Assembly (NCBI GenBank): GCA_902557235.1
Contig: CACDZR010000002.1
Span: forward strand, 62,001-126,000
Reading direction: 5' to 3'
DNA: 64,000 bases
Source of the DNA: an uncultured Pelagibacteraceae bacterium
Lineage (GTDB): Bacteria; Pseudomonadota; Alphaproteobacteria; Pelagibacterales; Pelagibacteraceae
Shown here: positions 53,159-64,000 of the stretch, in pieces
Position numbering within the stretch: position 1 is the stretch's first letter
How the letters are laid out: each line of letters begins with the position of its first letter
Made by a program: the position numbers and the translations under genes
Notes under the pieces: model-generated
Database searches by the model: none
Told to the model about the DNA's origin: nothing
What the model saw: the letters and a program-made list of their open reading frames with translations, nothing else

Positions 53159-54410
53159 CTTAAAGGAAATAAGAAAAAATTTTGATGATTTTAAAGATGC
53201 TCTTAAAGGTAGATTTCTCAAAATAGATTTTAATGAACTTAAAGATTTAGATATTCAAAATAGAAATTTTATTCAAAAAAAAGAAACTTTAGAAAATGAA
53301 AAAAAAGAAATTTCAAAATCTAAAGATGAAAAATTATTTAAAAAATCAAAAAAAATTTCAAATGAAATTGAGGAAATTTCAAAACAACAAAAAATTATTA
53401 AAGATCAATTAGATAAGATTTTATCATTTATACCAAATATTCCTCACAAGGATGTTCCTAACGGTAAAGATGAAAATGATAATGTAGAAATAATGAAGTC
53501 AGGACAAATACCAAAATTTGATTTTAATCCTTTATCACATTATGAATTGGGTGAAAAACTTGGCATGCTTGATTTTGATTTGGCAACAAAAACTACGGGT
53601 TCACGTTTTGTATTTGTTAAAAATAAACTGGCATTACTAGAGAGAGCTATTTCAAATTTTATGTTAGATACGCACATAATAAAAAATGGTTATGAAGAAA
53701 TTTCACCACCTTTATTCGCTTCCGAAAGTACAATGTTTGGTACTGGTCAACTTCCTAAATTTGAAAATGATCAATTTGAAATTAAACTTGAAGATAATGG
53801 TGAAAGGAAATTTTTAATACCCACTGCAGAGGTAATTTTAACTAATATTGTTAAAGATAAGATTATTAATCAAAAAGATCTACCAATGAGATTTGTTGCA
53901 TCCACGCCTTGCTTTAGAAAAGAGGCGGGTAGTTATGGCAAAGATACAAAAGGAATGATCAGACAACATCAGTTTTATAAAGTTGAAATGGTCAGTATTG
54001 TTGAGCAAGAAAAATGCTTAGAAGAACTAGAGAGAATGACGAAATGTGCAACTACAATTTTAGATCTATTGGAATTGCCATATAGAAAAATGATTCTTTG
54101 TAGTGGTGATATGGGCTTTAGTGCTGAGAAAACCTATGACATTGAGGTTTGGCTACCTTCTGAAAAAAAATATAGAGAAATTTCTTCTTGCTCATCTTGT
54201 GCAACTTTTCAAGCTGTGAGAATGAAAGCAAGATATAAGAATCAAAAAAAAGAAACTCTTTATGTTGGTACTTTGAATGGTAGTGGTTTAGCAGTGGGTA
54301 GAACCTTAATAGCAATTTTAGAAAATTATCAGCAAAAGGATGGTTCGATAATAATTCCAAAAGTTTTAAGACCGTATATGGACAATTTGGAAAAAATTTC
54401 TGTCAAATAA
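53151..54410 (+). CDS. serS: Seryl-tRNA synthetase
   Basis: 419-residue class II synthetase. The N-terminal antiparallel coiled-coil arm spans about residues 25-100; motif 2 is MRFVASTPCFRKEAGSYGKDTKGMIRQHQF and motif 3 is LNGSGLAVGRTLIAILENYQ. Overlaps tatC by 8 bp. Confidence 0.97.
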   Translation: MHNLKEIRKNFDDFKDALKGRFLKIDFNELKDLDIQNRNFIQKKETLENEKKEISKSKDEKLFKKSKKISNEIEEISKQQKIIKDQLDKILSFIPNIPHKDVPNGKDENDNVEIMKSGQIPKFDFNPLSHYELGEKLGMLDFDLATKTTGSRFVFVKNKLALLERAISNFMLDTHIIKNGYEEISPPLFASESTMFGTGQLPKFENDQFEIKLEDNGERKFLIPTAEVILTNIVKDKIINQKDLPMRFVASTPCFRKEAGSYGKDTKGMIRQHQFYKVEMVSIVEQEKCLEELERMTKCATTILDLLELPYRKMILCSGDMGFSAEKTYDIEVWLPSEKKYREISSCSSCATFQAVRMKARYKNQKKETLYVGTLNGSGLAVGRTLIAILENYQQKDGSIIIPKVLRPYMDNLEKISVK

Positions 54411-54464
54411 AGTTGTTTTAATCTTTTAGATAGTATAAATAATCAACTTTAATTAAGGAGTTTT

Positions 54465-54752
54465 ATGGATAGTGCAGGAATAGGACAATTTATACCGTTA
54501 ATTTTAATTTTTGTTATTTTTTATTTTTTCTTAATAAGACCTCAGCAAAAAAAAGTTAAAGAACATAAAGCTATGGTAGAGAATTTAAAAAAAGGTGACA
54601 AAATTGTAACCTCTGGGGGTATTACTGGAACAATTTCAAGAGTTATCGATAATGATAAAATTGAAGTAGAAATTGCTGAAAATGTGACAGTTGAAGTAAT
54701 TAGAGGTACTGGTGTTCAAAGTTTAATGAATTCTCAAGAAGTAAAAAAATAA
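54465..54752 (+). CDS. yajC: Preprotein translocase accessory subunit YajC
   Basis: 95 residues: one helix (IGQFIPLILIFVIFYFFLIRPQQKKVKEHK) and the cytoplasmic GDKIVTSGGITGTISRV domain. AAGGAG precedes ATG 54465. Upstream of secD as usual. Confidence 0.95.
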   Translation: MDSAGIGQFIPLILIFVIFYFFLIRPQQKKVKEHKAMVENLKKGDKIVTSGGITGTISRVIDNDKIEVEIAENVTVEVIRGTGVQSLMNSQEVKK

Positions 54753-54768
54753 TTTTTTTGAATATAAA

Positions 54769-56322
54769 GTGTTATATTTTTCAAAACTAAGAATTATTTT
54801 TATTACCTTAATTTCTGTTTTTTTTGTCATCATCGCTTCATCAAATCTTTTTAAATTTGATAATAAATTATTAAATAAAAAGATAAATTTAGGACTAGAT
54901 TTACAAGGCGGATCTTATCTGTTGCTAGAAATTGATAACGATCCTGTAATTGAACAAAAACTTCAAAATTTAACTGTTACAATAAGAAATTATTTTAAAG
55001 ATAGAAATATTAAAACCACAAATTTCAAACTTTTAGATCAAGCTCTCTTTTTCACTTCAGATGAAAATTCTAAACAAGCTATTTTGAATGAATTCAATTC
55101 AGAGGAAAGTAGAATAAATCCTTATTACCAAAAATTTAAATCACATCAATTAGACATAATAGAAGAAAATAATTCTTTTAAAGTTTCTTATTCTAGGCAA
55201 GGTATTATTAATCTAAAAACTTCCTCTCAAGATCAAGCACTAGAAATAGTTAGGAGAAGAATAGATGAAATTGGAACAAATGAGCCCAATATTCTCAAAA
55301 GAGGTAATGATAGAATTTTAGTTGAATTACCAGGTTTAGATGATCCAATGAGAATAAAATCTTTATTAGGTAAGACTGCTAATTTAACATTTAGATTTGT
55401 GACGAATGATACTGAAGATTCATTTGGAGCAGAAAAATTAGTATTTGAAGATGGTTCTGAGGAAGCAATAGTTAGTAAAAGAATTATATTAAGTGGTGAC
55501 AATCTTTTGGATGCTCAGCCAAGAATGAATAGTGAAACTAACGAAACTGTCGTAAATTTTTCTTTAGATAGAGTAGGAGCAAAAAGATTTGGTAAAGCTA
55601 CATCAACTGGTATTGGCAAAAGATTAGCTATCGTTTTAGATGGAAAAATAATCAGTGCTCCAGTGATAAGAGATACAATTGCAACTGGATCTGGTCAAAT
55701 TAGTGGTGGATTTACATTTCAATCAGCCACTGACCTTGCGTTACTTTTAAGATCAGGTGCATTACCTGCACCTTTAAATATAATTGAAGAAAGAACTGTT
55801 GGCCCTGATTTAGGACAAGACTCTATAAATGCAGGTATGCTTGCACTCTTGATTGGTTTTATATTGGTTATCCTTTTTATTTTGGTTAAATATAAAATTT
55901 TTGGCATTATCACTAATATTGCTTTAGTGTTAAATCTTTTTATATTGGTTGGTGTACTTACTTTATTTGAAGCAACCCTAACTTTACCTGGTATAGCAGG
56001 AATTATTCTTACCGTTGGTATGGCTGTCGATGCAAATGTTCTTATTTTTGAAAGAATTAAAGAAGAACTAAAGAATGAAAAAAATAATTTGATAGCATTT
56101 GACAGTGGTTATACAAAATCAAGAACTGCTATATTAGATGCTAATATAACTACTTTATTAGCAGCAATAATTTTATTTTTCATGGGATCAGGTCCAATTA
56201 AAGGATTTTCATTAACTTTAGGAATCGGGATATTTACAACACTATTCACAGTCTACTTTATTGCAAGATTATTAACTGTTTTATATGTATCAAAAAATAA
56301 AGAAAAACAGGGACTGATTTAA
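54769..56322 (+). CDS. secD: Protein translocase subunit SecD
   Basis: 517 residues starting at GTG 54769. After an N-terminal helix come the GLDLQGGSYLLLEID motif, the P1 periplasmic domain (EIVRRRIDEIGTNEP, VELPGLDDP) and the C-terminal six-helix RND-type channel with GMAVDANVLIFERIKEEL. It uses the proton motive force to pull exported proteins outward, with SecF (1-bp overlap). Confidence 0.96.
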   Translation: MLYFSKLRIIFITLISVFFVIIASSNLFKFDNKLLNKKINLGLDLQGGSYLLLEIDNDPVIEQKLQNLTVTIRNYFKDRNIKTTNFKLLDQALFFTSDENSKQAILNEFNSEESRINPYYQKFKSHQLDIIEENNSFKVSYSRQGIINLKTSSQDQALEIVRRRIDEIGTNEPNILKRGNDRILVELPGLDDPMRIKSLLGKTANLTFRFVTNDTEDSFGAEKLVFEDGSEEAIVSKRIILSGDNLLDAQPRMNSETNETVVNFSLDRVGAKRFGKATSTGIGKRLAIVLDGKIISAPVIRDTIATGSGQISGGFTFQSATDLALLLRSGALPAPLNIIEERTVGPDLGQDSINAGMLALLIGFILVILFILVKYKIFGIITNIALVLNLFILVGVLTLFEATLTLPGIAGIILTVGMAVDANVLIFERIKEELKNEKNNLIAFDSGYTKSRTAILDANITTLLAAIILFFMGSGPIKGFSLTLGIGIFTTLFTVYFIARLLTVLYVSKNKEKQGLI

Positions 56323-57206
56323 TGATAGCTTTTAATAAATATTACAATAAATTTAATATTCTTTCGGTATCCTTAGTAATAATTTCCTTATTATTACTTA
56401 CATTTAAAGGTTTAAATTTTGGAATAGATTTCAAAGGTGGAACTCTTATTGAATTAAGATCTTCAGATTCCAAAATTAATGTTTCTTCGCTTAGAGATAA
56501 TTTAAGTCAAATGAATTTAGGCGATGTATCTGTTAAAAATTTTGGTAATGAGACTGATTATTTGATTAAGTTTGAAAATAATGAAAATAAAAAAGTAATT
56601 GAAGAAATTAAAAAGAATTTAGATAAATCATTTGGAAATAACTTCAATTTTAGACGTGTGGAAAATGTTGGTCCTAAAGTTAGTGCTGAATTATTAAGAT
56701 CAGGTGTTATTGCAATATCGGTTGCTTTGTTTTTAATGCTTGTTTACATTTGGATAAGATTTGAATGGCAGTTTAGCTTAGGTGCTATAGTTGCTTTATT
56801 TCATGATGTAATTGTTACACTTGGTGTTTTCTCATTGTTGGGTCTTGAGATCAATCTTTCAATAATTGCTGCCGTATTAACAATAGTAGGTTATTCAATG
56901 AATGATACAGTTGTTATTTTTGATAGAGTTAGAGAGAATTTAAGAAAATATTCAGATATTAAAATTTTTGAATTAACAAATATTTCTATAAATGAAACTT
57001 TATCTAGAACTTTGATAACTTCTATCACAACACTATTAGCTTTAATTTCAATATTCTTTTTTGGTGGCGAAGTTTTGAAGGGTTTTTCTTTAGCAATGAT
57101 ATTTGGTGTAATTTTTGGTACTTATTCATCAATTTATATTGCAAATACAGTGTTAGTAAGACTAAATGTATCTCAAAAAACAGTTCTTAGAGAAGATAAA
57201 AATTAA
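56322..57206 (+). CDS. secF: Protein translocase subunit SecF
   Basis: 294 residues: N-terminal helix, GLNFGIDFKGGTLIELR, then NVGPKVSAELLRSGVIAISVAL and the channel motif VGYSMNDTVVIFDRVRENL. Its last 4 bp overlap the convergent membrane-protein gene at 57203. Confidence 0.96.
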   Translation: MIAFNKYYNKFNILSVSLVIISLLLLTFKGLNFGIDFKGGTLIELRSSDSKINVSSLRDNLSQMNLGDVSVKNFGNETDYLIKFENNENKKVIEEIKKNLDKSFGNNFNFRRVENVGPKVSAELLRSGVIAISVALFLMLVYIWIRFEWQFSLGAIVALFHDVIVTLGVFSLLGLEINLSIIAAVLTIVGYSMNDTVVIFDRVRENLRKYSDIKIFELTNISINETLSRTLITSITTLLALISIFFFGGEVLKGFSLAMIFGVIFGTYSSIYIANTVLVRLNVSQKTVLREDKN

Positions 57207-57805
57207 TATAAATTTTGGGCAGCTACCATTGAAAGTAGCATTGGTAAAGATAACAAAGTGTTAGTTCTTGAGAACAGCATAGCAGTCTTAGCTGATTTTG
57301 CTTTTACTTCAGGTTCACACTCAACTATACCTAAAGCTCTTTTCTGATTTGGCCAAATTACAAACCATACATTAAAAGCCATAACAACACCTAACCACAT
57401 ACCAATTCCTATGGCAGTATGTTTCGGTACTCCTGAGCCTATGCTTAAAGTCATAGCGTCGTGAAGATATCCATTTAACCATGCTAATATAAATCCTGAT
57501 AGAATAGTAAGCGCTGCTGCCCATCTAAAATAAAAAAGAGCAGCTGGAGCAATAACTTTACCTATAGCTGGTTTTTGCTCATCAGGAATTTTACTCATGT
57601 TAGGGATCTGTACGAAATTGAAATACCACAAAAGTCCTATCCACATTATTGCTACTACAACGTGAAAAAATCTTGTCAACCAAGACCAGAAAAGTCTATC
57701 GAAACTAAATCCATCATTTTGATAAAACAATCCAATAAAGACTACAATAGCTAATGCTAATGAGGCATGTATTGTTCTGGGTAGGGAGGCTAACAATTTA
57801 TCCAT
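57203..57805 (-). CDS. Urate-oxidase N-terminal (PuuD-type) membrane protein without cytochrome domain
   Basis: 200-residue protein with five or six membrane helices and conserved histidines and tryptophans (WLTRFFHVVVAIMWIGLLWYFNFVQIPNM; FYFRWAAALTILSGF; GMWLGVVMAFNVWFVIWPNQKRALG). This matches the Urate_ox_N domain of PuuD. Full PuuD has a C-terminal cytochrome c domain, which is absent here. No purine genes lie nearby, so urate oxidation is uncertain; a haem-binding or respiratory role is possible. Confidence 0.78.
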   Translation of the reverse strand: MDKLLASLPRTIHASLALAIVVFIGLFYQNDGFSFDRLFWSWLTRFFHVVVAIMWIGLLWYFNFVQIPNMSKIPDEQKPAIGKVIAPAALFYFRWAAALTILSGFILAWLNGYLHDAMTLSIGSGVPKHTAIGIGMWLGVVMAFNVWFVIWPNQKRALGIVECEPEVKAKSAKTAMLFSRTNTLLSLPMLLSMVAAQNLY

Positions 57806-57847
57806 GTTTAAATATACTAGTTTTGATTATATTTAACAACGTTTATT

Positions 57848-60703
57848 TCAATTTAAAAGAGGTTTCAAAAATTTTCCAGTGTAACTTTCAGTTATTTTAC
57901 AAATTTCCTCAGGCTTTCCTTCTGCGATAATTTTTCCACCTTTGACACCACCTTCAGGACCCATATCAACAATATAATCTGCTGTTTTTATTACATCTAA
58001 ATTATGTTCAATCACAACAACAGTATTTCCAAGGGCTACAAATGTATGAAGAATTTCGAGTAATTTTTTTATATCGTGTTGATGTAAGCCAGTAGTTGGT
58101 TCATCTAATATATACATGGTTCTTCCTGTAGATCTTTTGGATAATTCTTTAGCTAATTTAATTCTTTGGGCTTCACCACCTGATAAGGTTGTAGCTTGTT
58201 GACCAATCTTGATATATCCTAAACCAACTTTCTTAAGTGTAAGTAATTTTGTTTTAATATTAGATATATTCTCAAAGTATTCACATCCTTCATCAACAGT
58301 CATATTCAAGACATCAGCAATACTTTTATCTTTAAATTTTATTTCTAGAGTTTCCCTATTGTATCTAGTTCCTTTACACTCATCACATTGAATATATACA
58401 TCCGGTAGAAAGTGCATTTCATAAGTAATAACACCATCACCTTCACAGGCCTCACATCTACCACCTTTAACATTAAATGAAAATCTTCCTGGCTTATAGC
58501 CTCTAGACTTTGACTCGGGTAAACCAGTGAACCAGTCTCTGATAGGACCAAAAGCACCTGTGTAAGTTGCAGGGTTAGATCTTGGAGTTCTCCCAATAGG
58601 TGATTGATCAATATCGATGATCTTATCAACTAACTCCGTTCCTTTAAAACCTTTAAAAGGTTTTGGAATTTTTCTAGATTTATTATTATTCAACGTAAGA
58701 TTTAAGGCATTATATAAAGTTTGTAACACAAGTGTAGATTTGCCACTCCCAGATACTCCAGTGACACAAGTTAAACTTCCTAAAGGAATTTTTAGATTTA
58801 CATTGTCTAAATTATTACCTGTTGCGCCTGTTATTTCCAAAAATCTTCCATTTTTGGCTAATCTTCTTTTCGGTGGTACATTTATTTTAAACTTGTTCGA
58901 TAAATACTTTCCAGTAATACTATTTTGGTTTTGACTTATTTCTTTTATTGAACCTTGAGCAACAACCTCACCACCTTTGTTACCCGCCTCTGGTCCTAAA
59001 TCAATTATATGATCTGCATTCTCCATTGTTTCAGTATCGTGCTCAACTACAATAACTGTATTACCTAAATCTCTTAACCTTTTTAAAGCATTTATAAGTT
59101 TGACATTATCTTTTTGATGAAGACCTATTGATGGTTCGTCTAAGACATATAGAACACCTGTCAAACCAGAACCAATTTGTGATGCCAATCTTATCCTTTG
59201 TGCCTCACCACCTGATAAAGTTCCTGACTCTCTAGATAGTGTTAGATAATCAAGACCAACATTCAGTAAAAAATTTAATCTTTCATTAATTTCTTTTAAA
59301 ATATGTTCAGCAATTTTTACCTGTCTTTTGTCCAAATTATTCTTTAGGTTTTCGAACCATAAAGCAGCATCTGAAATCGATTTTTCTGTAACCTCACTGA
59401 TATGAAGACCATCTATTTTTACACATAAAGCTTCATCTTTTAGCCTATGACCGTTACATCTTTCACATTTAGTATCGGATTGATATTGAGCAATTTCTTC
59501 TCTTTTCCAATCACTATCTGTCTCTAAATATCTTCTTTCTAAGTTATTTATAACACCTTCAAAAGTTTTCTTATGCGAATATTTTTCGTACCCATCATCA
59601 TATGTAAATTTTATCTCTTCATCATCAGATCCATAAAGAATAATATCTTTTATCTTTTTAGATAATTTTGACCATTTTTCCTCTAGGGAAAATCCATAAT
59701 GTTTAGCTAAAGAACTTAAAGTTTGAGCATAATATAATGTTGTTGTTTTTGCCCATGGCTCGATAGCTCCATCAATTATACTTTTTTTCTCATTTGGTAT
59801 AACTAAATTTGGATCAACATTTAATTTTACCCCAATACCCTCACATTCTTCACAAGCACCAAATGGACTATTAAAAGAAAATAATCTTGGTTCAATTTCC
59901 TCTATTGTAAATCCACTTTCAGGACATGCAAATTTTGTTGAAAAAATTAATTTTTCTAATTTTCTGAATTTTTTTGGTAAAGTTTCATCCTCATATTCGA
60001 CAAATAAAAGACCATTAGCTAATTGGATTGAAGTTTCTATACCTTCTGCAAGTCGATTTCCTAAAGTTGAGTTTAGAACTATTCTATCGACCAGTATCGA
60101 TACATCATGTTTGATTTTTTTATTAAGTTCTGGAACTTTTTCAATATCATATAAAACATCATCAATTTTAATTTTTCTAAAACCTCTTTTTTTATAATTT
60201 AAAATCTCTTTTTTATATTCACCTTTTCTTCCCCTAACTACTGGAGCATAAAGATAAATAGTTGATTTTTTTGGTAATCTTTTAATCTTATCTACTATTT
60301 GACTAACAGTTTGTGACTCGATCGGTTTTCCAGTAAATGGTGAATATGGAATACCAGCTCTAGCATATAATACTCTCATATAATCATAAATTTCAGTAAC
60401 GGTTGCAACTGTAGACCTAGGATTTTTTGATGTATTTTTTTGCTCTATCGAAATCGCAGGACTTAAACCTTCTATAAGGTCCACGTTTGGCTTTTTCATC
60501 TTATCTAAAAATTGTCTTGCATAGGCTGATAAGCTTTCAACATATCTTCTTTGACCTTCAGCATAAATTGTATCGAATGCTAACGAAGATTTTCCTGATC
60601 CAGATAGTCCAGTAATTACAATAAATTTATCCTTTGGAATTTCTAAAGATATATTTTTTAAATTATGTTCTTTTGCACCCTTTATAACTATCTTTTTAAT
60701 CAT
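57848..60703 (-). CDS. uvrA: Excinuclease ABC subunit A
   Basis: 951 residues, full length. Two ABC ATPase halves with Walker [10 protein letters not shown] (about 33) and GVSGSGKST (about 650), two LSGGEAQRI signatures, and zinc-finger cysteine pairs (CPESGF...[14 protein letters not shown]...CDECKGTRY). It scans for DNA lesions in nucleotide excision repair. Divergent from ssb with a 90-bp gap in which I do not see a clear LexA site. Confidence 0.98.
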   Translation of the reverse strand: MIKKIVIKGAKEHNLKNISLEIPKDKFIVITGLSGSGKSSLAFDTIYAEGQRRYVESLSAYARQFLDKMKKPNVDLIEGLSPAISIEQKNTSKNPRSTVATVTEIYDYMRVLYARAGIPYSPFTGKPIESQTVSQIVDKIKRLPKKSTIYLYAPVVRGRKGEYKKEILNYKKRGFRKIKIDDVLYDIEKVPELNKKIKHDVSILVDRIVLNSTLGNRLAEGIETSIQLANGLLFVEYEDETLPKKFRKLEKLIFSTKFACPESGFTIEEIEPRLFSFNSPFGACEECEGIGVKLNVDPNLVIPNEKKSIIDGAIEPWAKTTTLYYAQTLSSLAKHYGFSLEEKWSKLSKKIKDIILYGSDDEEIKFTYDDGYEKYSHKKTFEGVINNLERRYLETDSDWKREEIAQYQSDTKCERCNGHRLKDEALCVKIDGLHISEVTEKSISDAALWFENLKNNLDKRQVKIAEHILKEINERLNFLLNVGLDYLTLSRESGTLSGGEAQRIRLASQIGSGLTGVLYVLDEPSIGLHQKDNVKLINALKRLRDLGNTVIVVEHDTETMENADHIIDLGPEAGNKGGEVVAQGSIKEISQNQNSITGKYLSNKFKINVPPKRRLAKNGRFLEITGATGNNLDNVNLKIPLGSLTCVTGVSGSGKSTLVLQTLYNALNLTLNNNKSRKIPKPFKGFKGTELVDKIIDIDQSPIGRTPRSNPATYTGAFGPIRDWFTGLPESKSRGYKPGRFSFNVKGGRCEACEGDGVITYEMHFLPDVYIQCDECKGTRYNRETLEIKFKDKSIADVLNMTVDEGCEYFENISNIKTKLLTLKKVGLGYIKIGQQATTLSGGEAQRIKLAKELSKRSTGRTMYILDEPTTGLHQHDIKKLLEILHTFVALGNTVVVIEHNLDVIKTADYIVDMGPEGGVKGGKIIAEGKPEEICKITESYTGKFLKPLLN

Positions 60704-60793
60704 AATTTTTGTTGCTTTGGTCTAATAAAATTAATATTCAGAGTAAAATTGTGATATAAATTAATTAACTATTAAAATAAATATTAAAATATT

Positions 60794-61249
60794 ATGGCTG
60801 GAAGTTTAAATAAAGTACTTTTAATTGGTCGTTTGGGCGCAGATCCCGAAATCAAGCAAATGGTGAATGGAAAGAGCGTTGCAAGATTAAGCCTCGCTAC
60901 AAGTCAATCATGGAAAGATAAAAACACAGGCGAAAAAAAAGAAAAAACTGAATGGCACCGTGTAGTTGTATTCAATGAAGGTTTGGTAAATGTTGTTCAA
61001 CAATATTTAAAAAAAGGTGCTCAAGTTTATGTTGAGGGTCAAATTACTACAAGAAAATGGAAAGATGAACAATCTGGACAAGACAAATATTCAACCGAAG
61101 TAGTTATACAAGGTTACAATTCTTCTTTAACTATGCTTGGTGGAGGAAATTCAAGTGGCGGTATAGCTAATGACAATTCGCAAATATCAAATAATACTGA
61201 AGATTTATCTCAAGTACAAAATGATATGGACGACGATATTCCATTTTAA
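60794..61249 (+). CDS. ssb: Single-stranded DNA-binding protein
   Basis: 151 residues: OB fold ([61 protein letters not shown]), a Gly/Asn/Ser linker and the acidic tail MDDDIPF that binds partner proteins. Followed 5 bp later by gyrA. Confidence 0.97.
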   Translation: MAGSLNKVLLIGRLGADPEIKQMVNGKSVARLSLATSQSWKDKNTGEKKEKTEWHRVVVFNEGLVNVVQQYLKKGAQVYVEGQITTRKWKDEQSGQDKYSTEVVIQGYNSSLTMLGGGNSSGGIANDNSQISNNTEDLSQVQNDMDDDIPF

Positions 61250-61254
61250 TTATT

Positions 61255-63834
61255 ATGGAAAAAAACGAAGTTTCTAAAGATAAGAATATAAAATTAATCT
61301 CAATGCATGATGAGATGAGCTCATCTTATCTATCATATGCAATGAGTGTCATTGTCAGCAGAGCACTTCCAGATGTTAGAGATGGTCTAAAACCTGTTCA
61401 TAGAAGAATATTATATGCGATGTATAAAGGTGGTTATGATTGGTCTAAACAATTTAGAAAATCTGCAAGAATAGTTGGAGATGTAATTGGTAAATATCAC
61501 CCACATGGTGATCAATCTGTTTATGACGCACTTGTTCGTATGGTTCAAGATTTTTCAATGAGTCTACCTCTTGTAGATGGCCAAGGAAATTTTGGATCTA
61601 TAGATGGTGATCCAGCAGCGGCCATGAGATACACAGAAACTAGATTATCAAAAGTTTCACAATTTTTAATAGATGATATTGAGAAAAAGACAATTGATTT
61701 TAAAAGCAATTATGATGAAACAGAAAAAGAACCAACTGTTTTACCTGCCCAGTTTCCAAATCTTTTAGTAAATGGAGCAGGGGGTATTGCTGTTGGTATG
61801 GCGACTAGTATTCCACCTCATAATTTAGGAGAGATTATTAATGGTACATTAGCTTTAATTGATAACAAAGATATTAAGATTAAAGATTTAATGAAGCACA
61901 TACCTGGACCTGATTTTCCTACAGGTGGTGTAATTATTGGTAAAGATATTATTAAACAGGGTTATAACAAAGGTAGAGGCTCTTTTAAAATTAGAGGTGA
62001 AATATCAAACGAAACTCTTAAAAATGGTAGAGATAGATTAGTTATAAATTCTATTCCATATCAAGTTAATAAATCTGTGTTGAATGAGAGAATAGCACAA
62101 TTAGTTAGAGAAAAGAAAATAGAGGGTATTAGAGATATACGAGATGAGTCCAACAGAGAAGGTATAAGAGTTTCAATAGATTTAAGAACAGGTGTTGAGC
62201 CTGAGACTGTTAAAAGACAATTATACAAGAACACTCAAATAGAAAGTTCATTTGGGTTTAATACTCTTGCAATTGTAGATGGTAAGCCAAAGACTTGTAA
62301 TCTTAAAGAATTTTTAGAGAATTTTTTAAACTTTAGAGAAGATGTTGTACTCAAGAAAACAAAATTTGATCTTAATAAAGCAGAAGATAGAGCGCATATC
62401 TTGATTGGTTTATCAGTATCCGTTGAGAATTTAGATAAAGTAATAAAAATTATAAGAGGTTCAAAAACTCCAGATGATGCAAAAAAATCTTTATTAAATA
62501 CTAAATGGAAAATTAATAAATCAAAAAAAATGGTTTCATTGATAGAGACCAAAAATTCAAAAGGTTTATATAATTTATCATTAGTACAAGTTGAAGCTAT
62601 ATTAGAATTAAGATTACAAAAATTGACAGCACTTGGTATTAATGAAATAGAAGTTGAAATAAAAAAACTATCTGAGTTAATTTCTTCACTAAAAAAAATT
62701 ATATCTTCAAAAAAAGAATTATTAAAAGTAATCAGCAATGAACTTAAAGAAATAAAAGAAAAATATGCAACACCAAGAAGAACAAAAATCATTGATGCAG
62801 TGCTTAATTACGACATTGAGGAAACAATACAAAAAGAAACTGTTCTTATAACTGTTACCTTACAAGGCTATATAAAAAGAGGATCACTTAAAACTGTAAA
62901 GATTCAAAAAAGAGGAGGTAAAGGTAAAACTGGTATTACAACTAGAAATGAAGACTCTGTAGTTCAAACGCTATCAGTCAATACTCATACGTCTGTGTTA
63001 TTTTTTTCTACCGAAGGTCTTGTTTATAAAATAAAAGCATGGAAAATTCCCGAAGGTTCAGCATCATCAAAAGGTAAATCTTTATTCAATATTTTGCCGC
63101 TTAAAAACCATCAATCAATAAGCTCAATTATGCCATTTCCTGAAAGTGAAGAAGATTCAAGCAAATATCAAATCGTTTTTGCAACTTCAAAAGGCAAGGT
63201 TAGAAAAAATAGTTTAGAGGATTTCTCTTCAATTAATACATCTGGAAAAATAGCAATGAAACTAGATACTAATGATAGAATAATTGGAGTTAAGATATGT
63301 AAAGATGACCAAGATATAATCCTGAGTACAAAATTTGGAAAATGTATCAGATTTGAGTCTAAAAAATTAAGAATATTTAAGGGAAGATCGTCAAAAGGTA
63401 TAAAGGGAATAGAATTAGCACCTAATGATGAAATAGTTTCTTTATCAATTATTGACAATAATAAGATGAAGAAAAATGGAAAAAATACAAAAGATGATAA
63501 GTCTGAATTAGCAGCAAAACAAAAGTTTATTTTATCTATTAGTGAAAATGGTTTTGGTAAGAAAACCTCACATTATGACTACAGAACAACGAATAGAGGT
63601 GGTAAAGGAATTATTGGAATAATTAATTCACCCAGAAATGGAAATATTTCATCATCGTTTCCTGTTTATGAGGGGGACGAAATAATGATTTCAACAAACA
63701 AAGGTCGAGTTATAAGATTAGCAGTTAAAGAAATTAGAACAGCAGGAAGAAACACCCAAGGAGTAAGAATAATTAAGTTATCTGGTGATGAAAAAGTTGT
63801 TTCAGCAATTAAAATTGATGATAATTTAATATAA
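61255..63834 (+). CDS. gyrA: DNA gyrase subunit A
   Basis: 859 residues. The breakage-rejoining domain contains [30 protein letters not shown], the active tyrosine in [11 protein letters not shown], and a C-terminal beta-pinwheel with a GyrA-box-like [13 protein letters not shown]. In the quinolone-determining region the sequence is [10 protein letters not shown], so the position of E. coli Ser83 is Gln while Asp87 is kept. The stop overlaps the coaD start by one base. Confidence 0.97.
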   Translation: MEKNEVSKDKNIKLISMHDEMSSSYLSYAMSVIVSRALPDVRDGLKPVHRRILYAMYKGGYDWSKQFRKSARIVGDVIGKYHPHGDQSVYDALVRMVQDFSMSLPLVDGQGNFGSIDGDPAAAMRYTETRLSKVSQFLIDDIEKKTIDFKSNYDETEKEPTVLPAQFPNLLVNGAGGIAVGMATSIPPHNLGEIINGTLALIDNKDIKIKDLMKHIPGPDFPTGGVIIGKDIIKQGYNKGRGSFKIRGEISNETLKNGRDRLVINSIPYQVNKSVLNERIAQLVREKKIEGIRDIRDESNREGIRVSIDLRTGVEPETVKRQLYKNTQIESSFGFNTLAIVDGKPKTCNLKEFLENFLNFREDVVLKKTKFDLNKAEDRAHILIGLSVSVENLDKVIKIIRGSKTPDDAKKSLLNTKWKINKSKKMVSLIETKNSKGLYNLSLVQVEAILELRLQKLTALGINEIEVEIKKLSELISSLKKIISSKKELLKVISNELKEIKEKYATPRRTKIIDAVLNYDIEETIQKETVLITVTLQGYIKRGSLKTVKIQKRGGKGKTGITTRNEDSVVQTLSVNTHTSVLFFSTEGLVYKIKAWKIPEGSASSKGKSLFNILPLKNHQSISSIMPFPESEEDSSKYQIVFATSKGKVRKNSLEDFSSINTSGKIAMKLDTNDRIIGVKICKDDQDIILSTKFGKCIRFESKKLRIFKGRSSKGIKGIELAPNDEIVSLSIIDNNKMKKNGKNTKDDKSELAAKQKFILSISENGFGKKTSHYDYRTTNRGGKGIIGIINSPRNGNISSSFPVYEGDEIMISTNKGRVIRLAVKEIRTAGRNTQGVRIIKLSGDEKVVSAIKIDDNLI

Positions 63835-64000
63835 TGCATAAGACAGCTATCTATCCTGGTACATTTGATCCAATTACTTTTGGTCATATTGATGTAATAA
63901 AAAAAGCATTAAAATTATTTGATAAGATTGTTGTAGCTGTATCAGATGGTGAAAATAAAGATTATCTTTTTGACGCTGAGGAAAGATTAGATATTGTAAG
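63834..64000 (+). CDS. coaD: Phosphopantetheine adenylyltransferase, N-terminal part (cut by window edge)
   Basis: The first 55 codons read [39 protein letters not shown], with the TFDPITFGHID nucleotide motif of CoaD. It makes dephospho-CoA. The frame runs off the window. ATG overlaps the gyrA stop. Confidence 0.95.
   Translation, partial: MHKTAIYPGTFDPITFGHIDVIKKALKLFDKIVVAVSDGENKDYLFDAEERLDIV

Noticed and set aside
60704-60793. Possible LexA/SOS box between uvrA and ssb
   Set aside because: Alphaproteobacterial LexA sites are GTTC-N7-GTTC. The best candidate here (GTTGCTTTGGTC) does not match in sequence or spacing.
1-64000. Mobile elements, prophage, CRISPR arrays or toxin-antitoxin pairs
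   Set aside because: No transposase, integrase, spaced repeats or toxin-antitoxin-like gene pair was seen; tRNA genes have no adjacent integrase or duplicated ends.

Overview
The window looks like a chromosomal segment of a SAR11 (Pelagibacterales, 'Candidatus Pelagibacter'-like) alphaproteobacterium. The grounds are the strongly AT-rich sequence, AGA/AAA/TTA-dominated codon use, intergenic gaps that are mostly tens of bases or overlaps, several alphaproteobacterial gene orders (eno-ftsB-lipA-coq10-cinA-ispDF; ntrY-ntrX-trkA; dgt-argS-nagZ-scpAB-tatABC-serS-yajC-secDF), a general amino-acid Aap/Bzt transporter, and a compact Pho regulon beside lipid-remodelling genes. I found no insertion sequence, prophage, CRISPR array or rRNA. 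No stretch longer than 300 bp lacks a gene. The longest gap, about 220 bp at 38449-38669, holds a hairpin and a possible 20-codon ORF.

Layout. 1-6436: the end of pyrG, then kdsA, eno, ftsB, lipA and coq10 on the plus strand, meeting cinA-type pncC, pgpA and fused ispDF on the minus strand. 6463-12400: the NtrY/NtrX two-component pair with trkA and a trkH-like potassium channel subunit. 12436-17136: tRNA-Arg and the aapJQMP amino-acid importer, with a strong terminator after the binding-protein gene. 17186-17871: a small Xre regulator behind a clear palindrome, then tRNA-Asn and tRNA-Cys. 17995-23527: valS, ilvD and a bifunctional GDP-mannose enzyme.

23528-38448 is the most interesting part. 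It is a phosphorus block made of a lipid kinase, a PlcP-type phospholipase C, an Agt-type glycosyltransferase, phoR, an unknown periplasmic protein, pstS-pstCAB-phoU-phoB, sixA, ppk and ppx. Upstream of several of these genes I see direct repeats of T(T/G)TAAYA spaced exactly 11 bp apart, which I propose as the local Pho box. Together the genes can explain a phosphate-starvation programme: high-affinity uptake, removal of phosphate from phospholipids, replacement by glycolipids, and polyphosphate turnover. A similar repeat lies in front of an arsenate-reductase/aquaporin cluster at 38959-40749, which would fit arsenate entering through phosphate transporters.

40810-44249: a znuA / znuCB-zur zinc-uptake system controlled from a divergent region with two Zur-like palindromes. 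znuA has no ordinary start codon and appears to begin with ATA. 44292-57206: a malate/lactate-type dehydrogenase, xthA, erpA/iscA, then the long housekeeping run dgt, argS, a short membrane protein, nagZ, scpAB, tatABC, serS, yajC and secDF. 57203-64000: a urate-oxidase-N-type membrane protein, uvrA, ssb, gyrA and the start of coaD. All function calls come from reading motifs in the translated sequence. No database search was run.
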